From contig NZ_CP017634.1 of the NCBI RefSeq assembly GCF_002777255.1, positions 186,001 to 250,000 on the forward strand: a stretch of 64,000 nucleotides of DNA. The letters are read 5' to 3'. The position numbers were made by a program, and so were the translations under genes. The stretch is from Candidatus Formimonas warabiya (GTDB taxonomy: Bacteria; Bacillota; Dehalobacteriia; Dehalobacteriales; Dehalobacteriaceae). The notes under the pieces were generated by a model. The model was not told the origin of the DNA. It did not search any database and saw nothing but the letters and a program-made list of their open reading frames with translations. The first letter of the stretch is position 1, and the number at the start of each line of letters is the position of its first letter. Shown here piece after piece: positions 41,047-49,943 of the stretch.

Positions 41047-42645
41047 ATGGAGCACTATGGCCTGCTTTCCATATTGCCACCGCTCGTTGCTATTGGTCTG
41101 TGTATTGCAAGCAGACAGTTAATCCTTTCTTTGTTTGTGGGGGTTTTTTCCGGAGCGTTAGTATTGTCAAATTTTAATCCTATTATGGGATTTGTGAAAA
41201 CCGTTAAAATTTCTATTTCCACCCTTGCTAGTGAATGGAATGCTGGAATTGTGATATTTACTTTACTATTAGGAGGCTTAATTGGTATTCTCAGCAAATC
41301 TGGAGGAGCTCAGGGATTAGTAAACCTGGTAATCTCTAAAGTAAATAATGGTAAGCGGGGACAAATAATTACCGCATTATTAAGTATTCTTCTCTTTTTT
41401 GATGATTATACTAGTATCATTCTTTCAGGTTCAGTAATGAGGCCTCTTACTGATAAACTTAGGATTTCTCGGGAAAAACTAAGTTACATAGTTGACAGCG
41501 CAGGCGCAGGAGTTGCGGCAACTGCTCCGATTTCCAATTGGACTGCATTTGAGGTTGGCGTAATTGGGGAGGTAATCGCGACCATTGGCATTACATCCAG
41601 CGCGTATATTGTATTCTTACAGTCAATTCCTTTCAGATTCTATTGCATTTTCAGTATTGCTTTTGTATTTATGATTGCCTTACAGCGTAGAGATTTTGGG
41701 CCGATGTACCATGCGGAAAAAAGAGCTTTAACAACTGGAAAAGTTATCAAAGATGGGGCTACTCCTATGGCCGGTATTTCAGACGCAGAATTTGCTCCTC
41801 CTGAAGGTATTCCCCTCCGGGCTTCAAACTTCTTTGTACCAATTATTACCTTCTTTATAGCAGCAATTATTGGTTTTTATGTGAGCGGAGGCGGTGCTGC
41901 AGCCGGGGGAATTGCAGAAATTCTTGGCAAAGCCGATGCTCTGGGCGTTCTGGTAGTAGCTGTAGTAGTTGCGACAGGTATTTCTGGTATCATGTTATTA
42001 GCTCAAAAGATCCTAAAAATTGATCAAATTGTGGACGCTTGGACCAATGGTCTGAAAGCTATTGTTTTTACTATTGCATTTATTGTACTAGCCTGGGCAG
42101 TTGCAGCTGTTTGTAAAGAATTAGGTACGGCAAAATATGTGGTACAGGCATTAGTTGCGATGCATTTTCCTCCCGGTATGCTTCCTTTTGGAACTTTTAT
42201 CATTGCCTGTCTAATTGCATTTGCCACGGGTACTTCTTGGGGGACAATGGCTTTAGTATTACCTCTTGCTCTTCCGGCCGCTCATTCAATAGATGCTTCT
42301 ATGATTGCCACTCTTGGTGCAGTTTTGACGGGAGCAACCTTTGGTGACCACTGTTCGCCCATTTCAGAAAGTGTGGTATTATCTTCTATGGCTGCGGCCA
42401 GTGACCACATGGATCACGTGGTAACACAAATTCCTTATGCGTTAACCGCAGCCGCTATATCTGCTGTTGTTGGTTTTATTCCAGCGGGATATGGTGTGTC
42501 TCCATGGATTACCATACCTGCAGGGTTAATTGTAGCTTGGGTTGTGATACGGCTAGTTGGTAAGAAGACTGATGAAAAATCCCTTGGGGTTTCTCATCTA
42601 GTTGATTTAAATGAGAGTGCAGTTAATTCTGGACAAAGTATTTAA
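41047..42645 (+). CDS. NhaC-family Na+/H+ antiporter-like carrier
   Basis: A 532-residue membrane protein with about 11-12 helices. The family motifs DDYTSIILSGSVMRPLTDK, TGTSWGTMALVLPLALP and GDHCSPISESVVLSS are intact. NhaC members exchange Na+ and H+, and some (MleN-like) exchange carboxylic acids with Na+ or H+. ATG 41047 is used because TGGAGGT lies seven bases upstream; the longer frame from 40957 has no such site and a charged, non-membrane start. It closes the catabolic run and could import the substrate or export a carboxylate product. Confidence 0.88.
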   Translation: MEHYGLLSILPPLVAIGLCIASRQLILSLFVGVFSGALVLSNFNPIMGFVKTVKISISTLASEWNAGIVIFTLLLGGLIGILSKSGGAQGLVNLVISKVNNGKRGQIITALLSILLFFDDYTSIILSGSVMRPLTDKLRISREKLSYIVDSAGAGVAATAPISNWTAFEVGVIGEVIATIGITSSAYIVFLQSIPFRFYCIFSIAFVFMIALQRRDFGPMYHAEKRALTTGKVIKDGATPMAGISDAEFAPPEGIPLRASNFFVPIITFFIAAIIGFYVSGGGAAAGGIAEILGKADALGVLVVAVVVATGISGIMLLAQKILKIDQIVDAWTNGLKAIVFTIAFIVLAWAVAAVCKELGTAKYVVQALVAMHFPPGMLPFGTFIIACLIAFATGTSWGTMALVLPLALPAAHSIDASMIATLGAVLTGATFGDHCSPISESVVLSSMAAASDHMDHVVTQIPYALTAAAISAVVGFIPAGYGVSPWITIPAGLIVAWVVIRLVGKKTDEKSLGVSHLVDLNESAVNSGQSI

Positions 42646-43215
42646 AGGATTATAACATTGGGAATAAAGAGGGGGCTCGTTTGAATGCATGTCGGAAAGG
42701 GTTTATTTAGGAGCCTACTATTAAGGTGGGCAAAGCCTTTATGCAAGATCTAGCGATCCCCTCAATAGTTTTTGGCGCATGATAAGAAGCCGCAGGAAAG
42801 CACAGATTCTACCACAGTTTAACAGATAATTAAGGCAGAAAACTCTTGAACGTTAGAATATTCAAGGGTTTTCATTTAAATAAGGAAAGAATAAAGTGTA
42901 AAATTGTATTCCAAATCACCGCAATGCATACAAAAACTTCAAACAATCCCCGAGCGGTCAAAAGAATACTTCAACTTGCGTAAATCGCTGATGGCCGGCA
43001 AGCGCAGGTCAGCATGGATATATTGAATGATTCCAGAACCAGCTTCAGGTTATCAGAAAGCTTGGATAGGCGACAGCGTCCGCCAGGCCAGAATATCGGC
43101 CCGAAAGTCGGCCAGTGCCTTCTTGATTCGCTCCACCTACTCCTGATTCCCAACCGTCTTCATTCATGTCACCTTTGCCCTGATGTTTCAAGATCCTGTA
43201 TGAAAAATGAATGAC
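42646..43215. other. Gene-free stretch with decayed sequence
   Basis: No intact gene. A terminator-like hairpin is at 42838-42875. Between about 42900 and 43210 short minus-strand pieces (RIKKALADFRADILAWR and HADLRLPAISDLRKLKYSF) look like coding remnants. They precede the IS1634 remnant and probably belong to the same or another dead mobile element. Confidence 0.4.
42838..42875 (+). terminator. Intrinsic terminator
   Basis: AAAACTCTTGAA pairs with TTCAAGGGTTTT around a 10-base loop, then CATTT. It is about 190 bases after the NhaC-type gene and may end the whole catabolic transcript. Confidence 0.6.
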
Positions 43216-43650
43216 TTACTCCAGGTACTCGATAAACTTGGCATTTTCCTTAACCTCCCGGTCATAATGCTTCTTGCTCCAATAGCAGATCAGCTTTTCT
43301 GCGATTTCCACCCTCTCCCCATTCTCATCCTTTATCATCTGCTTTCTTATTCAATGCATCCAGCGCCCGGTAAACCTAATCAGGCTCTCCGATGCGGTAA
43401 CGTCAAAAACATATCCCTTGTACCCTTTAAAGGTTTCCAGCTTAGAGTCGGGATTCAATACCCGCCCAAACACCAAAAGCTTGGCAAGCCCGTTCAGGTC
43501 GTACGCAATTCTCGTCATGGATTTGTGTTTACTAAGCACATCACCAATTCCAAGCACATCATAAACGGAATCAAGCAGAAAGTAGCCCATGTTCTTGGGG
43601 CCACTGAAACAATTACCCTCGTTGTCGAGGTCGTATTCCACTGTAACATT
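43216..43650 (-). pseudogene. IS1634-family transposase remnant
   Basis: On the minus strand, pieces in three frames line up as a transposase of the IS1634 type: KNMGYFLLDSVYDVLGIGDV, IAYDLNGLAKLLVFGRVLNP, DSKLETFKGYKGYVFDVTAS; then, one frame on, VYRALDALNKKADDKG; then DENGERVEIAEKLICYWSKK and YDREVKENAKFIEYLE with a stop at 43216-43218. At least two frameshifts and a loss of internal sequence separate the parts, so it is dead. It marks an insertion between the catabolic cluster and the alcohol dehydrogenase. Confidence 0.7.
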
Positions 43651-43722
43651 ACCTAAAAAAACGCTTGCTTTAGAGTGCAGTCTATGGTTTATAGTGAAGT
43701 AGGTATAGGAAAGGCAGGGGAA

Positions 43723-43932
43723 ATGATAAATTATTTAACGAAGGAGGTTACTGAAAAATTCAATCTTTGCATGCAGCGCTGCGTCATTATAAAATAGAAG
43801 GCCTGCTTCCACCGACAAAACGTGATAAAAATGAATCACGTGAAATATAACGAAATTGACCTTGAGTGGTTAACTTTTGATTTGCTGCATGACAGCGGCA
43901 GGTATGAAAGTATGTTAGAAAAGGAGGAATGA
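43723..43932 (+). pseudogene. MerR family regulator, degraded
   Basis: ATG 43723 follows GGGG and opens NYLTKEVTEKFNLCM; one frame later the sequence continues ALRHYKIEGLLPPTKRDKNE SREI in MerR style, and another frame gives NEIDLEWLTFDLLHDSGRYE to a stop at 43930. This is the HTH_MerR start plus the next helices with two frameshifts and an internal loss. MerR genes often precede iron alcohol dehydrogenases, and one follows here by four bases, so its regulator has decayed. Confidence 0.7.
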
Positions 43933-43936
43933 GATC

Positions 43937-45097
43937 ATGAACAATTTTTATTATCAGATTCCTACTGAAGTTTATTTCGGAAAAGGCCAGATCGGGCAAC
44001 TTGAAAGGGAGCTTCCTAAATACGGAAAGAAGGTATTACTGGTTTATGGGGGCGGAAGCATCAAACGAATGGGTCTCTATCAAACCATTTATGCCATCTT
44101 CGAACGGATTGGCATTGAAGTCATAGAGCTTCCCGGAGTAGAACCAAACCCTAGAATTGAAACCGTACGTGCCGGCGTTGAACTGTGCAAAAATAATCAC
44201 ATTGAAGTGATCCTGGCAGTAGGCGGCGGAAGTACCATTGACTGTGCCAAGGTAATTTCTGCCGGGGCTAAATATGCAGGTGATTCATGGGATATCGTAA
44301 CCGGATCTGTGCCCGTTACGGATACACTGCCCATTATTACAGTTCTTACACTGGCTGCTACCGGCTCGGAAATGGATCGGTTTGCTGTCATCTCCAATAT
44401 GAAGACCAATGACAAACTGGGTGTTTTCAGCCCGCTGTTTTATCCCAAAGTGTCTATTTTAGATCCGGAATACACCTTCACTGTGCCTAAAAATCAAACA
44501 GCAGCCGGAACAGCAGATATCATGTCCCATATTTTTGAGCATTACTTTAACAATGTCAAAGGGGCATATGTACAGAACCGTATTGCAGAGGGGCTGTTGA
44601 AAACCTGTATCCACTATGGGCCTATTGCCTCTCATAAACCGGATAATTATGAAGCCAGAGCCAATCTGATGTGGGTATCGAGCCTGGCCATTGACGGCAT
44701 TACATGGCGGGGAAATGATGTGATTCCTTCTGTACACCCAATGGAGCACGAACTTAGCGCCTATTATGATATTACCCATGGTGTGGGTCTTGCTATTTTG
44801 ACACCCCACTGGATGAAGCACGTTTTAAATGATAAAACAGTAGACCGTTTTGTAGAATATGGGGTTAACGTATGGGGAATCGATCCTTCCCAGGATAAGT
44901 TTCAGATCGCTAATCAAGCGATTGAGATGACCGCGAATTTTTATAAAGTGCTGGAAATACCTGTTACGCTGAGAGAAGTCGGTATTGATGATACCCATCT
45001 GGAAATTATGGCAGAAAAGGCATCCAGAGGACTTGAGGATGCATTTTATCCGCTGACCGGCAAGGATGTTTTGGACATATTTAAGGCATCCTTATAA
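43937..45097 (+). CDS. Iron-containing alcohol dehydrogenase, BDH type
   Basis: A 386-residue group III alcohol dehydrogenase, like NADPH-dependent butanol dehydrogenases. Cofactor motif GGGSIKRMG (about 37-45) and GGGSTIDCAKVIS (about 96-108) are present; metal ligands lie in TAGTADIMSHIFEHYF and SVHPMEHELSAYYDITHGVGLAIL. It reduces aldehydes to alcohols or the reverse in the cytoplasm. ATG 43937 follows AAGGAGGAATGAG. The regulator fragment directly upstream is a degraded MerR gene, so regulation may now be constitutive. It may serve aldehyde clearance and need not belong to the catabolic cluster beyond the dead transposase. Confidence 0.93.
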   Translation: MNNFYYQIPTEVYFGKGQIGQLERELPKYGKKVLLVYGGGSIKRMGLYQTIYAIFERIGIEVIELPGVEPNPRIETVRAGVELCKNNHIEVILAVGGGSTIDCAKVISAGAKYAGDSWDIVTGSVPVTDTLPIITVLTLAATGSEMDRFAVISNMKTNDKLGVFSPLFYPKVSILDPEYTFTVPKNQTAAGTADIMSHIFEHYFNNVKGAYVQNRIAEGLLKTCIHYGPIASHKPDNYEARANLMWVSSLAIDGITWRGNDVIPSVHPMEHELSAYYDITHGVGLAILTPHWMKHVLNDKTVDRFVEYGVNVWGIDPSQDKFQIANQAIEMTANFYKVLEIPVTLREVGIDDTHLEIMAEKASRGLEDAFYPLTGKDVLDIFKASL

Positions 45098-45263
45098 GGA
45101 AGGTTTTAATTTTTATCCTTTTACAATAGTTCTCCAGGATTGTTTTCAAGCAACAGATGCGTAAACATAAGTTTAAGATTACTCAGGCAGCAGAAAAGGA
45201 TTTAGTTGTGATATAATAGCTCAATAGTTGTAAAACATATGAAATATTTTTGAGGTGAATAAG

Positions 45264-46796
45264 ATGCTTTGGAATTTTCATGAAATGATGCGGTTATTTG
45301 CCAACAGTGACAAGAGCAAGCTGCTGAGAAAAGGAAATTTTGGGTTGGAACTGGAGTCGCAAAGGATTACGCCATCGGGAGACCTTGCTTTGACGCCGCA
45401 TCCTTTAATATTTGGGGACAAATGTCAGAATCCGCGTATTACCACCGACTTTGCCGAGAGCCAGGTCGAAATGATTACTCCCACGTATGGCTCACTGAGC
45501 GAGGTTTATGCGTCTTTACAAGAGATACGTGCTGAAGTGGAATACGGTATTCAGGATGAACTGCTTTGGCCTCTCAGCATGCCGCCAAGGCTTCCCAGTG
45601 AAGAGCAAATTCCCATTGCGCGGTTTTCCGATTCCAAGATCGGGCGGCATAAAGAAATATACAGAAGAGGACTGGCGCTGCGTTACGGTAAAAAGATGCA
45701 GATGATCTCAGGAATCCATTATAATTTTTCTTTTAGTGACGAACTGCTGGATTATCTCTTCGTACAATATGGATCCGAAAATGAGAAACGTGAATTTATG
45801 GACCGGGTCTATTTGGCGCTGAGCAGAAATTTTCTGCGCAACCGCTGGCTGCTGATTTATCTTTTTGGCGCATCTCCTTTTTGTGATCCGACCTACTATT
45901 CAGTCATCGAGAAGGAATTAAAAGTGATCAGTCAGTACTGTACGTGCTGCTGTAATGCCAGTAAAGATTTATATCAATACACCACGTCTTTGCGTGTGAG
46001 CCGGTTTGGCTACTCTAATACTTCCCAAAACAGTTATAACGTATTTTTCAACAGCTTGGAGGAATACGCAGATAAATTGCGCCAGATGCTGAAAAGAGAG
46101 AACCCTCAATATACCAAGTTGGGTTTGTTTGAAAATGGCGTGCCGATTCAATTAAATGGCAATGTACTGCAAAATGAAAGTGAATTTTACTCATCGATTC
46201 GCTTAAAAAGGAAAACGGCCGAGGGAGAAACACAGCTGGATGCCCTTACGGAAAGAGGCGTGCAATACATCGAGGTCAGAATGCTGGATCTCAACCCCTT
46301 TGAACAGCTGGGGATAAGTCAGGGCCAATTGTATTTCCTGCAGGTATTTATGCTGTACTGTTTATTTGAGCAAAGTGAAAAAATGACTGCCGGTGAACTG
46401 GAGCAAATCAATGCCAACCACCATCTGGTCGCCCTGTATGGCAGGAAAAACAGTTTAATGCTCCGTAGTGAGAAAGAGGAAATGATTTCTTTACAGGACT
46501 TTGGCGAAATGATATTTCAGAAGCTAAAGCCTGTAGCCCGGTTGATGGATGAGCATACAGGAAATTGCCTTTACCAGCAAAGTGTACAGGCTGAATATAA
46601 TAAGCTGATGGATATTTCTTTGTTGCCGTCGGCGCGGATGGAGCGGGAAAGGCAGGAGAACAAGGAGAGTTTTTTGGAATTCGGCATCCGGCAGGCTGTC
46701 AAGCACTCCCTGAAAGACTCCGCCCTAGCCTATGATCCGGTGATCCAGTTTTCCCGATCTCCCCATGAAGAAACGTGTGGAGGAAATATATGCTGA
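45264..46796 (+). CDS. gshA: Glutamate-cysteine ligase (GshA type)
   Basis: A 510-residue protein of the proteobacterial-type glutamate-cysteine ligase family. Typical parts are GNFGLELESQRI with the following acid residues, TDFAESQVEMIT, SGIHYNFSFS, and IEVRMLDLNPFEQLG. It would join glutamate and cysteine through the gamma-carboxyl using ATP. No glutathione synthetase or GshAB fusion is present; an ATP-grasp enzyme of another type lies at 48490. ATG 45264 follows GAGGTGA; GTG 45255 overlaps that site. Its end overlaps the ABC ATPase start (ATGCTGA), so ligase and exporter are coupled, which suggests a gamma-glutamyl product that is exported. Confidence 0.85.
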   Translation: MLWNFHEMMRLFANSDKSKLLRKGNFGLELESQRITPSGDLALTPHPLIFGDKCQNPRITTDFAESQVEMITPTYGSLSEVYASLQEIRAEVEYGIQDELLWPLSMPPRLPSEEQIPIARFSDSKIGRHKEIYRRGLALRYGKKMQMISGIHYNFSFSDELLDYLFVQYGSENEKREFMDRVYLALSRNFLRNRWLLIYLFGASPFCDPTYYSVIEKELKVISQYCTCCCNASKDLYQYTTSLRVSRFGYSNTSQNSYNVFFNSLEEYADKLRQMLKRENPQYTKLGLFENGVPIQLNGNVLQNESEFYSSIRLKRKTAEGETQLDALTERGVQYIEVRMLDLNPFEQLGISQGQLYFLQVFMLYCLFEQSEKMTAGELEQINANHHLVALYGRKNSLMLRSEKEEMISLQDFGEMIFQKLKPVARLMDEHTGNCLYQQSVQAEYNKLMDISLLPSARMERERQENKESFLEFGIRQAVKHSLKDSALAYDPVIQFSRSPHEETCGGNIC

Positions 46797-47695
46797 ACAT
46801 CAGCAACTTGTCGAAGACCTACCTGCCGGAAAAGAAAGAGGCCTTAAAGAATATCCATCTCCAGATCCAAAAAGGGGAATTTACCGCACTGTTAGGACAA
46901 AACGGGGCCGGGAAGACGACTTTGATCAATATCCTGGCAGGCAATGTCCTTAAGACAGCAGGTATGGTCACGATCGGCGGATACAATCTGGACACCCACG
47001 CCCTGGAGACGAAAAGAATCATCGGCATCGTGCCCCAAGAGACGGGCTATGATTCTACCTTCCCGGTATATGAAACTTTAAAAAAGCAATCCGGTTATTT
47101 TGGGATGCGCCATAACGGGGCCACGATCGATGAATTGTTGGAAGCCCTGTATTTAACAGAAAAAAGAAATTCTAATATCCGGGAACTTTCCGGAGGGATG
47201 AAAAAAAGATTTTTAATCGCCAAGGCCCTGGTGCACCGGCCTAAAATACTTGTTCTGGATGAACCGACGGCCGGAGTCGACATTGAAATGCGGCACACCT
47301 TGTATGACTTTTTACTCAGGCTGCACCAAGAGGGAACGACGATCATCCTCACGACCCATTATATTGAGGAAGCAGAAAAGCTCTGCGACCGGGTCGTGAT
47401 TATCGACAGCGGCAGGATCATTGCGGACGAACCGAAGACGCAGCTGATGGAGAACTTCTCCCGGGAAGTTACGGTAGAATTTCAATTTGATTTCGAATTG
47501 GAACTTGCCGATATGGCGTTTTTAAACATGTACCACCCTCAAATAGAGGAAAAGACAAGGCTTCAGCTTAGAGTACCGAAAAAGGATCTGCCCAAGGTCG
47601 TGCACATGATCGCACAGAAAAATATGGCTTTCGTTGATCTCGGTATAGAGAAACCAAAGCTGGAAGATATCTATTTAAGTCTGATTCACCGTTAG
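46790..47695 (+). CDS. ABC-2 type transporter ATP-binding protein
   Basis: A 301-residue ATPase of the drug/polysaccharide export (DRA/CcmA) class. Walker A GQNGAGKTT, signature LSGGMKKR, Walker B ILVLDEPTAGVD and H-loop LTTHY are intact; a C-terminal extension of about 90 residues (LMENFSREVTVEFQ ...) is typical of this class. ATG 46790 follows TGGAGGAA and overlaps the gshA stop by seven bases. The permease follows nine bases later. It would energise export of a small molecule connected with the gshA product. Confidence 0.93.
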   Translation: MLNISNLSKTYLPEKKEALKNIHLQIQKGEFTALLGQNGAGKTTLINILAGNVLKTAGMVTIGGYNLDTHALETKRIIGIVPQETGYDSTFPVYETLKKQSGYFGMRHNGATIDELLEALYLTEKRNSNIRELSGGMKKRFLIAKALVHRPKILVLDEPTAGVDIEMRHTLYDFLLRLHQEGTTIILTTHYIEEAEKLCDRVVIIDSGRIIADEPKTQLMENFSREVTVEFQFDFELELADMAFLNMYHPQIEEKTRLQLRVPKKDLPKVVHMIAQKNMAFVDLGIEKPKLEDIYLSLIHR

Positions 47696-47704
47696 GAGAC
47701 AGAA

Positions 47705-48484
47705 ATGGAAAAATTTTTTTATAACAGAGTTGGTTTTGTCACGCTTTTGAGCAGAGAAATACAGCGCTTTATGAAGGTGCCTGTCCAAACGATTCTTGCG
47801 CCGCTGATTTCCAATATCCTGTATCTGGGGATTTTCGGCGGCATGTTAAAAACACAGCAGGCGGGTATTGACGGGGTCAACTATCTGCAGTTCCTGGTGC
47901 CGGGCCTGGCTTCCATGGGTGCCATTTTTGCCGCCTTTCAGAATCCGTCCTTCTCCCTCATCTCCCAGAAGTTTCAAAATACCATCCAGGATATCAACAG
48001 CTATCCCATGTCCAATATGGAAAAATCGCTGGCCTTTATTCTCGGGGGTACGTTCAGAGGGGTTTTGGTAGGCGTTTTGACCTATGCTTCAACCATTGTC
48101 TTTATTGGTTTCCATCTTGAGCACCCTTTCCTTTTCCTGGGCGCGCTAGGAGCAACCTCTTTTCTTTTCGCTTCCTTGGGTTTGATTGCCGGCCTTGTCC
48201 TGGACAATTTTGAGAAGATGAATTTTTTGCTGACAATTATTATTACACCGCTTGCCTATTTGGGCGGCGTATTTTTCGAGATCGCCAGACTACCCGGTTT
48301 GCTTTCAGCCATCCGTTTCATCAATCCCATTTATCCCCTTGTGACGATCACACGGGCATTTTATTTGGATATTTTTTCAGGAAGTATTTATTGGCTTATG
48401 GGCATTGGGGCTGTAATGATTATTGCCTCATTCCTGGTTGCCGTTTTGGTTTTTAAGAACGGTATCGGCATCAAAATCAGATAA
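47705..48484 (+). CDS. ABC-2 type transporter permease
   Basis: A 259-residue membrane protein with six helices, the standard single-domain ABC-2 permease. The segment YLQFLVPGLASMGAIFAAFQ and the late FFEIARLPGLLSAIRFINPI, resembling the ABC-2 signature around a conserved P-x-x-L, are present. It pairs with the ATPase upstream to make an exporter. The gene ends five bases before the convergent ATP-grasp gene, and no good terminator separates them, so antisense overlap of transcripts is likely. Confidence 0.92.
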   Translation: MEKFFYNRVGFVTLLSREIQRFMKVPVQTILAPLISNILYLGIFGGMLKTQQAGIDGVNYLQFLVPGLASMGAIFAAFQNPSFSLISQKFQNTIQDINSYPMSNMEKSLAFILGGTFRGVLVGVLTYASTIVFIGFHLEHPFLFLGALGATSFLFASLGLIAGLVLDNFEKMNFLLTIIITPLAYLGGVFFEIARLPGLLSAIRFINPIYPLVTITRAFYLDIFSGSIYWLMGIGAVMIIASFLVAVLVFKNGIGIKIR

Positions 48485-48489
48485 CGATA

Positions 48490-49821
48490 TCAAAGGGATT
48501 TTACCACAAAATTAGGGACGGTAAAGCATTCAACAATACTGCCGATGATGTTTTTTGTTCCTGACCGGGTATATATGCCCTGGAACCTTCCATCATACAT
48601 ATATAAGCCGATAATGTAATTACTATTGATAAATTCTACTTTCTCCTCACTAAAAAACGCCATCGGTATTTGAGGAACCCTGCAGAATTCCTGCATGAGA
48701 TATTCTTCTTTTGCTTCCCCTAACATAATGTTACGCCATTCCTCCGGGGTATAGTCCCGGCCGACCCGGACACCCCGGGAAGCATATTTATCCATCGGCT
48801 TTAGCACCAATTGATCTTTATTTTCCATGGTATAATTCAGCAGATCCGCATGATTAACATCAAAGATGGTCGTAAAGGGGATGTGTTCTTTGACAAACTG
48901 TCTTTCTTCCTCCGTCAGAAAAGGGGTTTTTTCCTGATCATGGAGCAGGGCAAAAATGATTTTATTATGGGCGATTTGCGAGCGGAAGGGTCCGATGGTA
49001 CAAACATCACCATTTAAATACGCATCGATAAAATTCTTAATCGAAGCGGCGTTTTCGATGGCTTCCCAGGTTACGACCCGGCGGTAAATACAATCTATTC
49101 TGAAGTCCTGAAGATACAATTTGCCCTCGCGGTATTCCAGTGATCTGGGATCGGCAATCACAGTTTTGCACCCGGCTCTCTCAAAGGCCTTCTGAAATTC
49201 TACAAATTCACTGGGAATCTTCCCTTCGATCCAGTCAACAATGGCTACCTGGGGAATTTCCTCGCTGCCGCTAAATTCTGCGTATTTGTTTTGCACGATT
49301 TTTACCCAAGAATCAAACAACTCGAAATCATGGAGGTCATAATCTTTCGCCAATTCCTCCATCGCCAAAGAATGTTTAAAAATCCGGGCTAATTCCTGTT
49401 GTTCGATCATTCCGGAGGACCCATCCGTATTTAATTCACAAAATTGAAATTTTCCCCTGTCAAAATCATAAAAGATATCAAATCGGCCGATGGGGATATC
49501 TGTTTGATAGCCTGGATCCTTGAGAATCAATTCTTCCAAGAGCGGAGAAAATCCAAAATGAGCGCGAAAACTTTTATTTTCCAGATAGTGCTGAATAACT
49601 TTCTCCAGAATGCGATACAATTGTTGGGTCAGGTGATCAAAGCGTTGGATGTCGGCCTCCGTTAAGAACATAGGTTGATAAAGAAACTCTACAGGTTTAT
49701 CCTTATACTGGGCTACAGAATGCTGGACCTCTTGAAATACCTGCTTGTAAGAATCTATATAGCTGCCAGGGTTTGCCAGTACCTGTTCCTGGTACTGATC
49801 AAATAATATTTTTGTCAGCAT
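48490..49821 (-). CDS. Glutathionylspermidine-synthase-like ATP-grasp ligase
   Basis: A 443-residue protein resembling the circularly permuted ATP-grasp group of glutathionylspermidine synthase. Visible are PIGRFDIFYDFDRGKFQFCE, ELNTDGSSGMIE, VLKPMDKYASRGVRVGRDYT (nucleotide-binding lysine region) and YIIGLYMYDGRFQGIYTRSG. Such enzymes form amide bonds with ATP, joining a carboxyl group to an amine. It has no amidase domain. ATG 49821 follows GGGAGGTAATTTTTC. Convergent to the gshA-exporter genes, it may complete the same product, for example by adding an amino acid or amine to gamma-glutamylcysteine; that is inference. Confidence 0.8.
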   Translation of the reverse strand: MLTKILFDQYQEQVLANPGSYIDSYKQVFQEVQHSVAQYKDKPVEFLYQPMFLTEADIQRFDHLTQQLYRILEKVIQHYLENKSFRAHFGFSPLLEELILKDPGYQTDIPIGRFDIFYDFDRGKFQFCELNTDGSSGMIEQQELARIFKHSLAMEELAKDYDLHDFELFDSWVKIVQNKYAEFSGSEEIPQVAIVDWIEGKIPSEFVEFQKAFERAGCKTVIADPRSLEYREGKLYLQDFRIDCIYRRVVTWEAIENAASIKNFIDAYLNGDVCTIGPFRSQIAHNKIIFALLHDQEKTPFLTEEERQFVKEHIPFTTIFDVNHADLLNYTMENKDQLVLKPMDKYASRGVRVGRDYTPEEWRNIMLGEAKEEYLMQEFCRVPQIPMAFFSEEKVEFINSNYIIGLYMYDGRFQGIYTRSGTKNIIGSIVECFTVPNFVVKSL

Positions 49822-49943
49822 GAAAAATTACCTCCCGTATCCGATGGTTTAAAGTCCTTGAAATTATACTTCATTCTTTACCCTGATTATTTCCAATTTT
49901 ATACTGATAATGGTATTTGTGCAAGTTTGATCAAATAAGCTTT

